Part shown: positions 1 through 10,445 of the stretch, piece after piece
Layout: every line of letters starts with the position of its first letter
Numbering within the stretch: the stretch's first letter is position 1
Assembly (NCBI RefSeq): GCF_003336425.1
Contig: NZ_QEIO01000014.1
Coordinates: 1 to 55,212 of the forward strand
Source of the DNA: Marinitenerispora sediminis
GTDB lineage: Bacteria > Actinomycetota > Actinomycetes > Streptosporangiales > Streptosporangiaceae
DNA: 55,212 nucleotides
Direction: 5' to 3'
Made by a program: the position numbers and the translations under genes
Notes under the pieces: generated by a model
Told to the model about the DNA's origin: nothing
The model's input: the letters and a program-made list of their open reading frames with translations, nothing else
Database searches by the model: none

Positions 1-685
1 CCCGGCCGCCTCCGGGGAGGGTCCGGTAGTCGACGGTGACGCCGTCGGCCCAGGAGTCGGCGTCGTAGTCCTGCGGGAAGGTGGAGCGGCCGAGGACGCC
101 GCGTCCCATGTCGACGGTGTAGAGGTTGAGCGTTCCGGCGTCACCGCGCCGCAGCCCGCGCTTGATCGCCTCATCGTTGCCCATGGGGTCGCGGAACCAT
201 GCGTCGTGGGCGGTGCGGGTGACACGGCGCAGCGCGAAGCGGATACCGGTGTCGGCGCCGCCGTACCCTCCGCTGAACGCCTTGTTCATCCCGGCGATCT
301 GGTCCTCGACCATCTGCTTCGGCACGTTCCCGGTGCCGTCCTGCGCGGAGATGACGTGCACGACGACGGGGATCGTCACCCGCGCGGCGGCGTTCGGCAC
401 GCGCAGGCCGGCGGAGGCCTGGCGGAGCCGGCGGTCGAGTTCGGCGGCGCGCTCCGGGGAGACCGCGTGCGGGTCGCGCACGCCGGGGTCGGCGAGGCGG
501 GAGGAGGCGGCCTGGGGCGGGCAGTCTGCCGCCTGGGCCGCGGTGGCGCGGGGCTCGGACGCACGCTGCGTGGTCCCGGGTTCGGCCGTCATCGCGACAA
601 TGCCGGCGAGGGCGATCGCGCTCACCGCCAGTCCGCCCCATGTCCCCGCGCCGCGCAACCGTCGTCCAATTCCCGCACTGCCCAT
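1..685 (-). CDS. Secreted M43-type zinc metalloprotease, N-terminal part (cut by window edge)
   Basis: The reading frame starts at an ATG at 685 and runs off the left edge, giving 228 residues. Residues 1-31 look like a signal peptide or anchor (basic start, then LAVSAIALAGIVAM). The stretch VTIPVVVHVIS at about 103-113, then a helix ending MNKAFSGG and a strand with RFALRRV, is the usual N-terminal half of pappalysin-like (M43) proteases. The catalytic HExxH helix would follow just beyond the edge, so catalytic competence cannot be seen. A TACAGT hexamer at 694-699 (minus strand) lies 8 nt before the ATG with no Shine-Dalgarno, suggesting a leaderless mRNA. The family call is fairly sure; the substrate is unknown. 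Confidence 0.75.
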   Translation of the reverse strand, partial: MGSAGIGRRLRGAGTWGGLAVSAIALAGIVAMTAEPGTTQRASEPRATAAQAADCPPQAASSRLADPGVRDPHAVSPERAAELDRRLRQASAGLRVPNAAARVTIPVVVHVISAQDGTGNVPKQMVEDQIAGMNKAFSGGYGGADTGIRFALRRVTRTAHDAWFRDPMGNDEAIKRGLRRGDAGTLNLYTVDMGRGVLGRSTFPQDYDADSWADGVTVDYRTLPGGGR

Positions 686-693
686 GATGACGT

Positions 694-699
694 ACTGTA
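694..699 (-). promoter_or_regulatory. -10 hexamer TACAGT of the M43 gene
   Basis: TACAGT on the minus strand lies 8 nt upstream of the ATG at 685. This spacing would put the transcript start at or next to the start codon. Confidence 0.4.
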
Positions 700-891
700 G
701 TCGTCGGTGTGCGCGGTGTTGCGGGGAACGCGTCCGGATTGCGGAGCTTTTACCTCTGGCGGCGCCACCGGTCCGCGACGGCGCCATCGGTGAGCCGGAT
801 GCGCGAACGCCGTCGGCGCAGGCGTTTCAGGGAGCGCCGGGACCGCGCCGGCCGCCGGAGCGGAGCCGGGTCGGCGGCCGGCGCGGCCTCA

Positions 892-2610
892 TCAGGACCC
901 GCCGGTGGCCCAGCTGCGGATCTTGGCGATCCGGCTGCGGATCTCCTCGGCGGTGGCCTGCGCGATCGGCGGCCCCCCGCACGTGCGCCGCAGCTCGCTG
1001 TGGATCATGCCGTGCGGCTGCCCCGTGCGCCGGTGCCACGCGCCCACCAGGCCGTTGAGCTCACGTCGCAGGTCGGCCAGCACCTCGTGCTGGGCCGCCT
1101 CCTTCGGCTCCTCCTGGGGGGCCCGCAGCTCCTGCGCCCGCTGCTCGGCCTTGCGCTTGCGCAGCAGTGCGGCCACCTGGTCGGGCTCCAGCAGGCCGGG
1201 CAGACCGAGGAAGTCCTCCTCCTCGGGGGACCCCGGCGCCCCGCCGCCGAACTCGCCGCCGTCGTAGAGGGCGCGGTCGAACTCCGCCGACGCCTCCATG
1301 GTCTCGAACGGCAGCTCCTCGCCGACGTCGGCCGTGTCGCGTTTGCGGCGGGCCTCGTCGATGAGGTCCTGCTCGGGGTTGAAGTCCCCCTCCTTGATCG
1401 GCCGGTCGAGGGCGTGGTCCCGCTCCCGCTCCATCTCACCGGCGAACTCCAGCAGTGTGGGCACCGAGGGCAGGAAGACCGACGCGATCTCGCCCCGGCG
1501 CCGCACCCGCACGAACCGGCCGACCGCCTGGGCGAAGAACAGCGGCGTGCTGGTGGAGGTGGCGTAGACGCCCACCATCAGCCGGGGCACGTCCACCCCC
1601 TCGGAGACCATGCGCACCGCGACCATCCAGCGGTCGTCGGACTCCGCGAACTGCTTGATCTTGCGGCTGGCCGTGGGGTCGTCGGAGAGCACCACGGTGG
1701 CCCCGGCCCCGGTGATCTGCCGCAGGATGCGCGCGTAGGCGCGGGCGTTCTCGTGGTCGGTGGCGATGACCAGCCCGCCGGCGTCCGGCGTGCTGTTGCG
1801 TACCTCGGTGAGCCGGCGGTCCGCCGCCGCGAGCACCTTCTTGATCCAGTCGCCCTTGGGGTCCAGCGCCGCCCGCCACGCCTGCGACAGCGCGTCCTGG
1901 GTGAGCGGTTCGCCCAGGCGGGCCGCCAGTTCGTCGCCGGCCTTGGTGCGCCAGCGCATCTCGCCCGAGTAGGCCATGAAGATGACCGGCCGCACGACTC
2001 CGTCGGCCAGCGCCGGCGCGTAGCCGTAGCTGTAGTCCCACGAGCAGCGCCGGACGCCGTTGTGGTCCTGCACGTAGTCGACGAACGGGATCGGGTTGAC
2101 GTCGGAGCGGAACGGCGTCCCGGTCAGCGCGAGCCGCCGCGCGGCGGGGTCGAACGCCTCGCGGGCGGCGTCGCCCCACGACAGCGCGTCGCCGGCGTGG
2201 TGCACCTCGTCGAAGATCACGAGGGTGCGGCGCGCCTCCGTGCGGTTGCGGTGCAGCATGGGGTGCGCCGCCACCTGCGCGTAGGTCACGGCGGCACCGA
2301 TGTACTGCCGGCCCAGCGCGCCCTGGCCGTTGCGGAACTCGGGGTCGAGGGCGATGCCGAACCGCGCGGCCGCCTCCGCCCACTGCTTCTTCAGGTGCTC
2401 GGTGGGGCAGACGACGGTGATCGCGCGCACCCGGTGCCGCGCGAGCAGTTCACTGGCGAGCGTCAGCGCGAACGTGGTCTTGCCGGCCCCCGGAGTCGCG
2501 ACGGCGAGGAAGTCGCGCGGTTCCCGCCGGAAGTACTCTTCGAACGCCTCGCGCTGCCAGGCGCGCAGGCTCCGCAGTCGTTCCGTGGTGTCGGTCTGGG
2601 CGAGGGTCAT
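892..2610 (-). CDS. DEAD/DEAH-box (SF2, XPB/RadD-like) helicase
   Basis: This 572-residue protein is an SF2 ATPase of the XPB/UvsW/RadD-like group that would remodel nucleic acids in the cytoplasm. An N-terminal WQREAF segment (about 18-23) resembles the Q-motif region. Walker A is ATPGAGKTT (39-46), motif II is DEVHH (134-138), motif III is LTGTPFRSD (162-170), and the C-terminal RecA lobe carries QAVGRFVRVRRRG as motif VI. The last 150 residues are charged and not recognised. I chose the ATG at 2610; an upstream in-frame GTG at 2661 adds 17 poorly conserved-looking residues. No strong Shine-Dalgarno precedes either start. The in vivo substrate is unknown. Confidence 0.85.
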   Translation of the reverse strand: MTLAQTDTTERLRSLRAWQREAFEEYFRREPRDFLAVATPGAGKTTFALTLASELLARHRVRAITVVCPTEHLKKQWAEAAARFGIALDPEFRNGQGALGRQYIGAAVTYAQVAAHPMLHRNRTEARRTLVIFDEVHHAGDALSWGDAAREAFDPAARRLALTGTPFRSDVNPIPFVDYVQDHNGVRRCSWDYSYGYAPALADGVVRPVIFMAYSGEMRWRTKAGDELAARLGEPLTQDALSQAWRAALDPKGDWIKKVLAAADRRLTEVRNSTPDAGGLVIATDHENARAYARILRQITGAGATVVLSDDPTASRKIKQFAESDDRWMVAVRMVSEGVDVPRLMVGVYATSTSTPLFFAQAVGRFVRVRRRGEIASVFLPSVPTLLEFAGEMERERDHALDRPIKEGDFNPEQDLIDEARRKRDTADVGEELPFETMEASAEFDRALYDGGEFGGGAPGSPEEEDFLGLPGLLEPDQVAALLRKRKAEQRAQELRAPQEEPKEAAQHEVLADLRRELNGLVGAWHRRTGQPHGMIHSELRRTCGGPPIAQATAEEIRSRIAKIRSWATGGS

Positions 2611-2721
2611 CGTGTGAATCCCGGGATACTCACGTGGATGAGGGTATCCGGAGCCGGGCACCGGGACGGTGAGGGACGGATGGTGCGTCGGTCACCCGCC
2701 CGCCTCCGGGCATCGGAGGGC

Positions 2722-3003
2722 TCAGTCCGCCGTGCCGCCGGCCCCCGGCTCGGACGGCGCGGCGGACGGACCGCCGACCGGCACGTCCACACCGATGATG
2801 CCCTCGCCGCCACCGCTCTCCCCGGCGGGGGCCGTGGTGCCCTCGCCGCCCTCCACGGTCACGTCGTTGAACGGCAGGTAGGGGTCGGCCCAGGGGAACA
2901 CGACGTACCAGAGCAGCGCCGCCGCGCCGCCGAGCAGGGCCAGCGTGAGCAGCAGCTTCACGAACGCCGGACCGGGCAGCACACGCCAGATCAGACCGTA
3001 CAC
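2722..3003 (-). CDS. Small membrane protein coupled to class E sortase
   Basis: The 93-residue product has one transmembrane segment (about 13-37, rich in L/A, ending WYVVFPWADPYLPF) and a Gly/Pro/Glu-rich tail of about 50 residues predicted to lie outside the membrane. It starts 7 bp after the stop of the class E sortase gene, so the two are almost certainly co-transcribed and probably work together at the cell surface. There is no LPxTG/LAxTG motif, so it is not an obvious sortase substrate. I do not recognise a named family. Confidence 0.7.
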   Translation of the reverse strand: MYGLIWRVLPGPAFVKLLLTLALLGGAAALLWYVVFPWADPYLPFNDVTVEGGEGTTAPAGESGGGEGIIGVDVPVGGPSAAPSEPGAGGTAD

Positions 3004-3010
3004 GGTTTCC

Positions 3011-3769
3011 TCACTCCGCCTGCTCGGGGGCCATGTCGGCGATGTTCTCCGGCATGCCGTCGGACTTGGGCCGCGTCTCGCTCAGCTCGGCGTGGATGAC
3101 CAGCCGGTGCGCGTTCTGCAGCTTGGGGTGGCACGTCGTGAGGGTCAGCAGCGACCGGGTCGGCTCCGCCTCGGGGTCGAAGGGGTCGGGAGCGACCACG
3201 CGTACCTGGTCGGGCGTGACGACCTCGGTCTCGATGACCCGGTACGTGTAGAAGTTGTCCCGGTCCTCCAGGACGATCTCGTCACCGTCGCCGAGCAGGT
3301 CCAGGTCCCAGAAGACGGCCGCGACGCGGTGCCCCGCCACCGAGTAGTTGCCGACCTGCCCCGCCTCCGCGGTGCCCGGGTAGTGGCCGGGCCCGTAGCG
3401 GATGTCCTCCGGCCCGACACCGTTGACCACGACCCACTTCTGGTCCAGCTTCGGGATGTAGAGCCGGCTGTTCGCCGTACCCGGGAGCGGCTCGGAGTCC
3501 GGTCCCTGGGCGCCTGCCTCCCACTGCTCCGCCACCGCCTGGTCCAGGCGGCTCTGCTCGTTGTCGGTCTGCGCCTGCTTGCCGTAGACCTGGTAGGCGG
3601 CGAAGAACAGCATGACCACGCCGGCCGTGAACAGCAGTTCGCCGATGGTCCGGAACGTGCCCCGCACGACGTCGCCGCCGGTGGGCGCACCGCGGCGGCG
3701 CCGGGCGTGCCTGCTGCCGGGCCGGGCCCGGCGCCGGCCGGACGGCTGTCGTTCGGTTGTGGAAGTCAT
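3011..3769 (-). CDS. Class E sortase
   Basis: Sortases are membrane-anchored cysteine transpeptidases that attach proteins carrying LAxTG-type signals to peptidoglycan. The protein has 252 residues: a very basic N-terminus (1-36), one membrane segment (about 41-63), then the sortase beta-barrel. LYIPKL (103-108), AGHR with the catalytic His (H147), TLTTC with the nucleophile (C213) and a downstream Arg (R222) are all visible. The TLTTC signature is typical of the class E group of actinobacteria. A purine-rich AGGTAGGG lies just before the ATG. No LAxTG substrate is evident next door. Confidence 0.9.
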   Translation of the reverse strand: MTSTTERQPSGRRRARPGSRHARRRRGAPTGGDVVRGTFRTIGELLFTAGVVMLFFAAYQVYGKQAQTDNEQSRLDQAVAEQWEAGAQGPDSEPLPGTANSRLYIPKLDQKWVVVNGVGPEDIRYGPGHYPGTAEAGQVGNYSVAGHRVAAVFWDLDLLGDGDEIVLEDRDNFYTYRVIETEVVTPDQVRVVAPDPFDPEAEPTRSLLTLTTCHPKLQNAHRLVIHAELSETRPKSDGMPENIADMAPEQAE

Positions 3770-4256
3770 GTGACCCTACCTGTGGTTACCGCTCATGCTC
3801 CCGGACACGCGACCGCGGCGGCCGGCGAGCGGCCGGGTCCGCCGGCCCGCACGAGGACGCGGCCGCGCGGAGCGGGGGTGCACCTCCGTGCGGCGCGGGG
3901 CCGTGCCCGTGCGCGTCCGGTCGTCCGCGCGGGACCGGCCCGGCCGCCGGGAACGTGCCGCTCCCCGGACCGTGTCCGGCCCATCGCGGGACCCTGTCCA
4001 ACCCCCGCGAGGCGAACGAACCTCCGCCGATCCGCCATTTGCCGCGATCTGTCCTCCGGAGGGTATCGCGACTCGGACCGCCCGGGCAGCCGCGAAACCC
4101 CGGCCGGGCCGAAACGGCGCACCGCACGGCGCAGCCCACGCGGCGCGGCCCCGGCCCGGGTGACCGGATCGGGCCATCCAGGCGCGCGTAAGGGGCCGGA
4201 CGGACGCTGGTCCGTCCGGCCCCTCGACGCCGGCCGCGGCGGGTACCGGACCCGCG
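3770..4256. other. 487-bp intergenic region, no gene seen
   Basis: This very GC-rich stretch lies between the sortase gene and the DUF3039 gene. Open frames cross it on both strands, but none has a plausible start, codon bias or recognisable protein. The only defined element is the hairpin at 4192-4223. Confidence 0.6.
4192..4223 (-). terminator. Perfect hairpin after the DUF3039 gene
   Basis: A 14-bp perfect stem (GGGGCCGGACGGAC and its complement, 4192-4205 and 4210-4223) with a GCTG loop lies 33 bp downstream of the DUF3039 stop. There is no U-tract, as is common in actinobacterial hairpin terminators. Confidence 0.7.
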
Positions 4257-4499
4257 TCAGCCCATGAGCTCCTCGTAGATCTTCTTGCACTCCGGGCAGA
4301 CCGGGAACTTGTTGGGGTCGCGGTTGGGCACCCACACCTTGCCGCAGAGCGCGATCACCGGGTTGCCGGTGACGGCGCTCTCGGTGATCTTGTCCTTCTG
4401 CACGTAGTGCGCGAACCGCTCCCGGTCCCCGTCGTCGTGGGAAATATCCGGCCGTGTCTCGCTCTCGGGGAGCACCTTGTTCACAACGTCCATCGACAT
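4257..4499 (-). CDS. DUF3039 family protein
   Basis: This 80-residue protein matches the DUF3039 family found across actinobacteria. The C-terminal half carries a C-x(n)-CPEC arrangement (VIALCGKVW then FPVCPECKKIYEEL), which looks like a small zinc ribbon. An AGGAGG lies 12 nt before the ATG at 4499; a second ATG at 4493 would shorten it by two residues. The gene stands alone with its own terminator. The function is unknown. Confidence 0.85.
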   Translation of the reverse strand: MSMDVVNKVLPESETRPDISHDDGDRERFAHYVQKDKITESAVTGNPVIALCGKVWVPNRDPNKFPVCPECKKIYEELMG

Positions 4500-4554
4500 C
4501 CGGGCCTCACACCTCCTGCGTCTCGTCTCACGTTATCCGCGCCGCGCGGCGCGG

Positions 4555-5139
4555 TCAGTTCAGCGTCGGGTCGTCCGGGAAGGTCGACACCAGGGCGAGG
4601 TCGCCGCCCTGCCGCCGCAGCACCCGGGCCCACAGGGCGTCGGGGTCGGTCGAGAACACGTCGTCGGCCGTCGCCGGAAGCACGTACCACGCGCCCTCCC
4701 CGATCTCCTCCGCCACCTGTCCCTCGCTCCAGCCGGCGTAGCCGGCGAAGACCCGCAGGCGCCCGAGCGCGCCGCCGAGGATCTCCGGCGGGGTGTCCAG
4801 GTCGATGGTGCCCAACCGTGCCACCGAGGAGCCGGCCACCGGATTCGCCAGCGGCCGCCAACCCAGCGGCGCGTCGTCGCCGCCGGGCTCACCGAGCGCC
4901 AGGCCCGCCCCGGTGCCCACCGGGCCGCCGGCGAACATCACGCCCGGTTCGCTGGCGTAGCAGCCCCAGTCGGCGAGCACGTCGGTCACCGGCAGGTCGG
5001 AGGGGCGGTTGACGATGACGCCGAGGGTACCTTCGTCGGCGTCATCGTCGATCACGAACACGACGGATCGCCGGAAGTTCGGGTCGTCCAGCATCGGCGT
5101 GGCCACCAGGAGGCGGCCGGTCAGTCTCGGCTGGTCCAT
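4555..5139 (-). CDS. YqgE/AlgH family protein
   Basis: The 194-residue protein is a full-length YqgE/AlgH family member (UPF0301). Typical stretches are LTGRLLVATPMLDDPNF near the N-terminus, VFVIDDDADEGTLGVIVNRPS, MFAGGPVG, and the GYAGWSEGQ segment near the middle of the second half. The frame is open much further upstream, inside the malic enzyme gene, but the ATG at 5139 has an AAGGTGGG ribosome site immediately upstream and gives the family's usual length. It lies 50 bp downstream of the malic enzyme gene on the same strand. The biochemical role of the family is not established. Confidence 0.9.
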   Translation of the reverse strand: MDQPRLTGRLLVATPMLDDPNFRRSVVFVIDDDADEGTLGVIVNRPSDLPVTDVLADWGCYASEPGVMFAGGPVGTGAGLALGEPGGDDAPLGWRPLANPVAGSSVARLGTIDLDTPPEILGGALGRLRVFAGYAGWSEGQVAEEIGEGAWYVLPATADDVFSTDPDALWARVLRRQGGDLALVSTFPDDPTLN

Positions 5140-5189
5140 ATCCCACCTTTTACCCGGCGGCGCGGGGGCCACCCCACCAGGGGGCGCGC

Positions 5190-6593
<1,404 letters not shown>

Positions 6594-6788
6594 GTGAAGC
6601 TCCTCATTGTCACCGATGTTCCGCGCGCAGGCGCATTCCTCATGGTGCCACCGCCGGCGGCTGACCTGCGCGCCGGCCAACGGTAGCGGGATCACCGCGG
6701 GGGCGGCACCCCGGCCCGGCGGCACGGATGTCCAGGCGCGTTGCGCGTCCGCCCCGGTCGCGCGGGTGAGACGTGCCACATCCCCTGG

Positions 6789-7505
6789 TCAGCCCGCTCG
6801 GGCGGCGGCCCGGTCGCGGGCGAGCCGCTCGATGGCGTCCACGCAGGCCGCCAGCCCGATGGCGGTGGAGTCGACGACCAGGTGGTACAGCCGAGGGTCG
6901 GCGGCGTCGGCCCGGTAGAACCGGCGGACGTAGGCGGCGCGGGCGCGGTCGTTGTCCTCCAGTTCCCGCATGGTGGGCGGGCGCCACTGCTCGGCCTCCT
7001 CGTCGCCGCGGCGCAGTGCCTCGCCGCGGGACTCCTCGCGCATGGCCGCGGCGCGGGCCAGCCGGCGCCGCTTGGGACCGTCGAGGCGCACGTGCAGGGC
7101 GGTCGCGTGGTCGGCGAGCACCACCGCGCCGGCCCGGCCGAGGACGACGCCGCCGGTGCGGCCGGCCTGCGCGATGACGCGTTCGGTGTGCTCGACGAAC
7201 TCCTTGTCGTAGAGCAGCCGGCCCTCGGAGTCGGTCGCGCCGATGAAGGTGGTGTCGATGCTGCCGAGGGTCACGCTGGGCATCCGCGCCGCGCTCGCCA
7301 GGAGGCGCTCCAGCCCGATGGGTGCGCGGTCGTCGTGTTCGAGGGCGTCCTCCAGTGAGCAGCCGATCCGGTGCGCCACCGCGCCGGGGATGGCGCGGTC
7401 GACGAACGGGACACCGAGCCGCCGGGCGACCGTCGGGCCGATCACGCTGCCGCCCGCTCCGTAGGTCGCCGAGATCGTCACCACGTGGCTGCTGGGATGC
7501 GTCAT
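6789..7505 (-). CDS. Cytidylate kinase-like protein
   Basis: This 238-residue protein resembles the cytidylate-kinase-like P-loop family. The N-terminal VVTISATYGAGGSVIGP holds a GxxGxG-type phosphate loop, followed by VARRLGVPFVDRAIP. Mid-protein GGVVLGRAGAVVLADH and the Arg-rich LDGPKRRRLARAAAM resemble the lid and LID-Arg regions of the family. These proteins differ from the housekeeping Cmk and their substrate is unproven. The start ATG at 7505 sits 11 nt after AGGCGG; the open frame upstream (to 7631) is not family-like. Confidence 0.8.
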   Translation of the reverse strand: MTHPSSHVVTISATYGAGGSVIGPTVARRLGVPFVDRAIPGAVAHRIGCSLEDALEHDDRAPIGLERLLASAARMPSVTLGSIDTTFIGATDSEGRLLYDKEFVEHTERVIAQAGRTGGVVLGRAGAVVLADHATALHVRLDGPKRRRLARAAAMREESRGEALRRGDEEAEQWRPPTMRELEDNDRARAAYVRRFYRADAADPRLYHLVVDSTAIGLAACVDAIERLARDRAAARAG

Positions 7506-7697
7506 GGGGCACCGCCTGCCTTGGGCCGGACAGCTGTGTAGTCCGTTCGTACCCGTGTGGCGGCGCGTGACTCCCTCCGGCGGGCGCGACCGCGCCGGGC
7601 CGGCGCGGGTGCCGCGAACCGGCCGCCGCACCTGGAGGGGGCGGCCGGAGCGGCCCGCCGGATCACGTCCGCGCCGCAGACCGGAGCGGCCCGGACG

Positions 7698-8642
7698 CTA
7701 GAACAGCGCGGAGGTCAGCGCGCGGCGGGCCTTGGCGACGCGGGGGTCGCCGGGGGGCAGCACCTCGAAGAGGCCGAGCAGGTGCCGGCGCGCCTGGTCG
7801 CGGTCCTCGTCGCGGGTGCGCCGGACGGTCCCCACCAGCCGGTCGAACGCGTCCTCGAACTTCCCGCCGTACATGTCGATGTCGGCGACCTTGCACTGGG
7901 CGTCGACATCGTCGGGGTTCTCGGCCGCGGTCTTGCGGACGGCGTTGGCGTCGAGCTCGCGGACCCGGGAGACGAGCCGCACCTGGGCGAGTCCCACCTT
8001 GGCGGCCTCGTCGCCGGGGTCGGCTTCGAGCACCTTGGCGTAGGCGGCCTCCGCGGCCGCGTAGTCGCCGCGCTGGATGGCGGCGGCGGCCTCCTCCTGC
8101 ACCGGGCTGCGCTCGGGCTGCGCCTCCTCGGGCTCGGCGGGCGCCGGGCCGAATCCGGTGTAGTCCTCGGGCAGCACGCCCTGCTGGCGCAGTCCGTCGA
8201 AGATCTGGGTCAGCCAGTCGCGCAGCTGCGGCTCGGTGGCCCCGCCGGTGGGGCCGGGCACGACCTGGCCGCCGATGACCATGGCCACCATCGGAACGGT
8301 GGGGGCGCGCAGCGCCTGGGCGAGCTGCGGGGTGGCGTCGGTGTCGATCTTGGCGAGGAACCACTGCCCGCCGGCCTGGGCGGCGAGCCGGTCGAGGGCC
8401 GTCTCGACCTGCTTGGCCTGCTCGGACCAGGCCGCGAGCACCGCGAGGACCACGGGCGCGCGCAGCGACCGTTCGAGGACCTCGCTCTGAAAGTTCTCCT
8501 CGGTGATGTCGATGGCGTAGGGATTCGCGGTGCCGGAGGACGCCTCGGCCTGCCGTTTGGCCTCGCGTTCCAAGGCCGCCTTGCGAGCTCCGAGGTCGAC
8601 CGCGCTCTGCATGGAGAAGTCCGAAGGCTGCATGTATTCCAT
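7698..8642 (-). CDS. Thioredoxin-fold/TPR protein (YbbN/CnoX-like), no CxxC
   Basis: The protein has about 314 residues. An N-terminal thioredoxin fold (about 40-150) reads APVVLAVLAAWSEQAKQ where a redox thioredoxin has WCxxC, so both cysteines are absent and disulfide exchange is not expected. The VPMVAM stretch supplies the usual cis-proline. The C-terminal half (about 180-310) is helical with TPR-like units (IQRGDYAAAEAAYAKVLEADPGD). This architecture matches YbbN/CnoX-type holdase co-chaperones. Two close ATGs (8642 and 8633) are possible. Its position next to the mutase gene resembles Streptomyces order. Confidence 0.85.
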   Translation of the reverse strand: MEYMQPSDFSMQSAVDLGARKAALEREAKRQAEASSGTANPYAIDITEENFQSEVLERSLRAPVVLAVLAAWSEQAKQVETALDRLAAQAGGQWFLAKIDTDATPQLAQALRAPTVPMVAMVIGGQVVPGPTGGATEPQLRDWLTQIFDGLRQQGVLPEDYTGFGPAPAEPEEAQPERSPVQEEAAAAIQRGDYAAAEAAYAKVLEADPGDEAAKVGLAQVRLVSRVRELDANAVRKTAAENPDDVDAQCKVADIDMYGGKFEDAFDRLVGTVRRTRDEDRDQARRHLLGLFEVLPPGDPRVAKARRALTSALF

Positions 8643-8746
8643 CCTGCCGTATCCCGCACGGCCGCGTGGAACCCCGCCGCGGACGACATGCCGGGACGGC
8701 ACGCGGTCCGGAGCGCCGGGGCGGGCGCCGCTCCCGCGCGGGCGCC

Positions 8747-10438
8747 TCAGAACCGCGGGTCCTCCGTGTACTCGCCGAACTCCTGGCCCATGGTGCCGCA
8801 GATCTCACCGAGCGTGGCCTCGGCGCGCGCCGCCTGGAGGATGAGCGGGATGAGGTTGCCGGAGGCCGGGTCGCGGACGGCCGCGAGCAGGTCGGCGAGC
8901 GCCGCGTCGACGGCCGCCTGGTCCCGCGCGGCGCGCCGCGCGGCGAGCGCCCGCCGCTGCTCGTGCTCGACCTCGTGTCCCACCCGCAGGATCTCCAGTT
9001 CGCCGGAGACCGTGGCGGTGTGGCGGTTGACGCCGACGATCCGCTTGTCGTCCTTCTCCAGTGCCCGCTGGTAGCTGAACGCCGACTCCGCGATCTCGGA
9101 GCTGAACCACCCGCTCTCGATGCCCGCCAGGATCCCGGAGGTGACGGGGCCGATGGTGTGCTCGGCGGCGGCTCCCATGCGCAGGATGTGCTCGAAGATC
9201 CGCTCGGCCTCCTCCTCCATCCGGTCGGTGAGGGCCTCGACGAACCAGGACCCGCCGAGCGGGTCGACCACGTTGGTGACGCCGGTCTCCTCCATGATCA
9301 CCTGCTGGGTCCGCAGCGCGATCTCGGCGGCCTGCTCGGTGGGCAGCGCGAGCGTCTCGTCCAGCGCGTTGGTGTGCAGGGAGTTGGTGCCGCCGAGCAC
9401 CGCCGAGAGCGCCTCGACGGCGGTGCGCACCACGTTGTTGTAGGGCTGCTGCGCCGTGAGCGAGACCCCGGCGGTCTGGGTGTGGAAGCGCAGCCACTGC
9501 GCCTTCTCGCTGGTGGCGCCGAAGTGGTCGCGCATCCAGCGCGCCCAGATGCGGCGGGCGGCCCGGAACTTCGCGACCTCCTCGAAGAAGTCGATGTGCG
9601 CGTCGAAGAAGAACGACAGCCCGGGGGCGAACGTGTTGACGTCCAGCCCGCGGGAGAGGCCGAGTTCGACGTAGCCGAACCCGTCGGCGAGCGTGAACGC
9701 GAGCTCCTGCGCGGCCGTGGCGCCGGCCTCGCGGATGTGGTAGCCGGAGACCGAGAGCGGCTTGAACGCGGGGATGTTCTCGGCGCAGTACTCCATGAGG
9801 TCGCCGATGAGGCGCAGGTGCGGCTCGGGCGGGTACAGCCACTCCTTCTGCGCGATGTACTCCTTGAAGATGTCGGTCTGCAGCGTGCCGTTCAGGGTGC
9901 GGATGTCCGCGCCCTGGCGCTCGGCGGCGACGAGGTACATGCAGAAGATCGGGATGGCCGGCCCGCTGATGGTCATGGACGTGGTGATGTCGCCGAGCGG
10001 GATGCCGTCGAACAGGACGTCCATGTCGGCCGCGGAGTCGACCGCCACCCCGCAGTGCCCGACCTCGCCGAGGGAGTGCGGGTCGTCGGAGTCGCGCCCC
10101 ATGAGGGTGGGCATGTCGAAGGCGACGGAGAGGCCGCCGCCTCCGGAGGCGAGGATCATCTTGTAGCGCTCGTTGGTCTGGACGGCGTTGCCGAACCCGG
10201 CGAACTGCCGGATCGTCCAGGTCCGCCCCCGGTAGCCGGTGGGGTGCAGCCCCCGGGTGAAGGGGTACTCCCCCGGCCAGCCGATGCGTTCGAAGCCCGG
10301 TACGCGGGCGCCCGGCGGCGGCCCGTAGACCGGCTCGACCTGCTGCCCCGAGAGCGTGCTGAAGTCGGCGTCGCGCTTGCGCGCCGCGTCGTAGCGTGCC
10401 TGCCAGCGGGCGCGTCCCGCCTCGATGTCCTCGGCCAT
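8747..10438 (-). CDS. icmA: Coenzyme B12-dependent acyl-CoA mutase large subunit (isobutyryl-CoA mutase type)
   Basis: The 563-residue protein is the substrate-binding barrel of the methylmalonyl-CoA mutase family and lacks the C-terminal B12-binding domain. Where methylmalonyl-CoA mutases have Tyr and Arg in the substrate pocket, this protein has Phe79 (TIRQFAGFG) and Gln197 (YIAQKEW). Those residues characterise isobutyryl-CoA mutase, which interconverts isobutyryl- and n-butyryl-CoA. It therefore needs a separate small B12-binding subunit, not present in this window. The ATG at 10438 is preceded by TACTAT 7 nt upstream (leaderless layout), overlapped by an inverted repeat. A MarR gene and meaB lie just upstream. 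Exact substrate is inferred. Confidence 0.85.
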   Translation of the reverse strand: MAEDIEAGRARWQARYDAARKRDADFSTLSGQQVEPVYGPPPGARVPGFERIGWPGEYPFTRGLHPTGYRGRTWTIRQFAGFGNAVQTNERYKMILASGGGGLSVAFDMPTLMGRDSDDPHSLGEVGHCGVAVDSAADMDVLFDGIPLGDITTSMTISGPAIPIFCMYLVAAERQGADIRTLNGTLQTDIFKEYIAQKEWLYPPEPHLRLIGDLMEYCAENIPAFKPLSVSGYHIREAGATAAQELAFTLADGFGYVELGLSRGLDVNTFAPGLSFFFDAHIDFFEEVAKFRAARRIWARWMRDHFGATSEKAQWLRFHTQTAGVSLTAQQPYNNVVRTAVEALSAVLGGTNSLHTNALDETLALPTEQAAEIALRTQQVIMEETGVTNVVDPLGGSWFVEALTDRMEEEAERIFEHILRMGAAAEHTIGPVTSGILAGIESGWFSSEIAESAFSYQRALEKDDKRIVGVNRHTATVSGELEILRVGHEVEHEQRRALAARRAARDQAAVDAALADLLAAVRDPASGNLIPLILQAARAEATLGEICGTMGQEFGEYTEDPRF

Positions 10439-10445
10439 ACCTCCG

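Noticed and set aside
709-3099. 796-aa plus-strand ORF
   Set aside because: It is the antisense shadow of the helicase and small membrane protein genes. Its Arg/Gly/Pro/His-rich composition lacks domains and a ribosome site.
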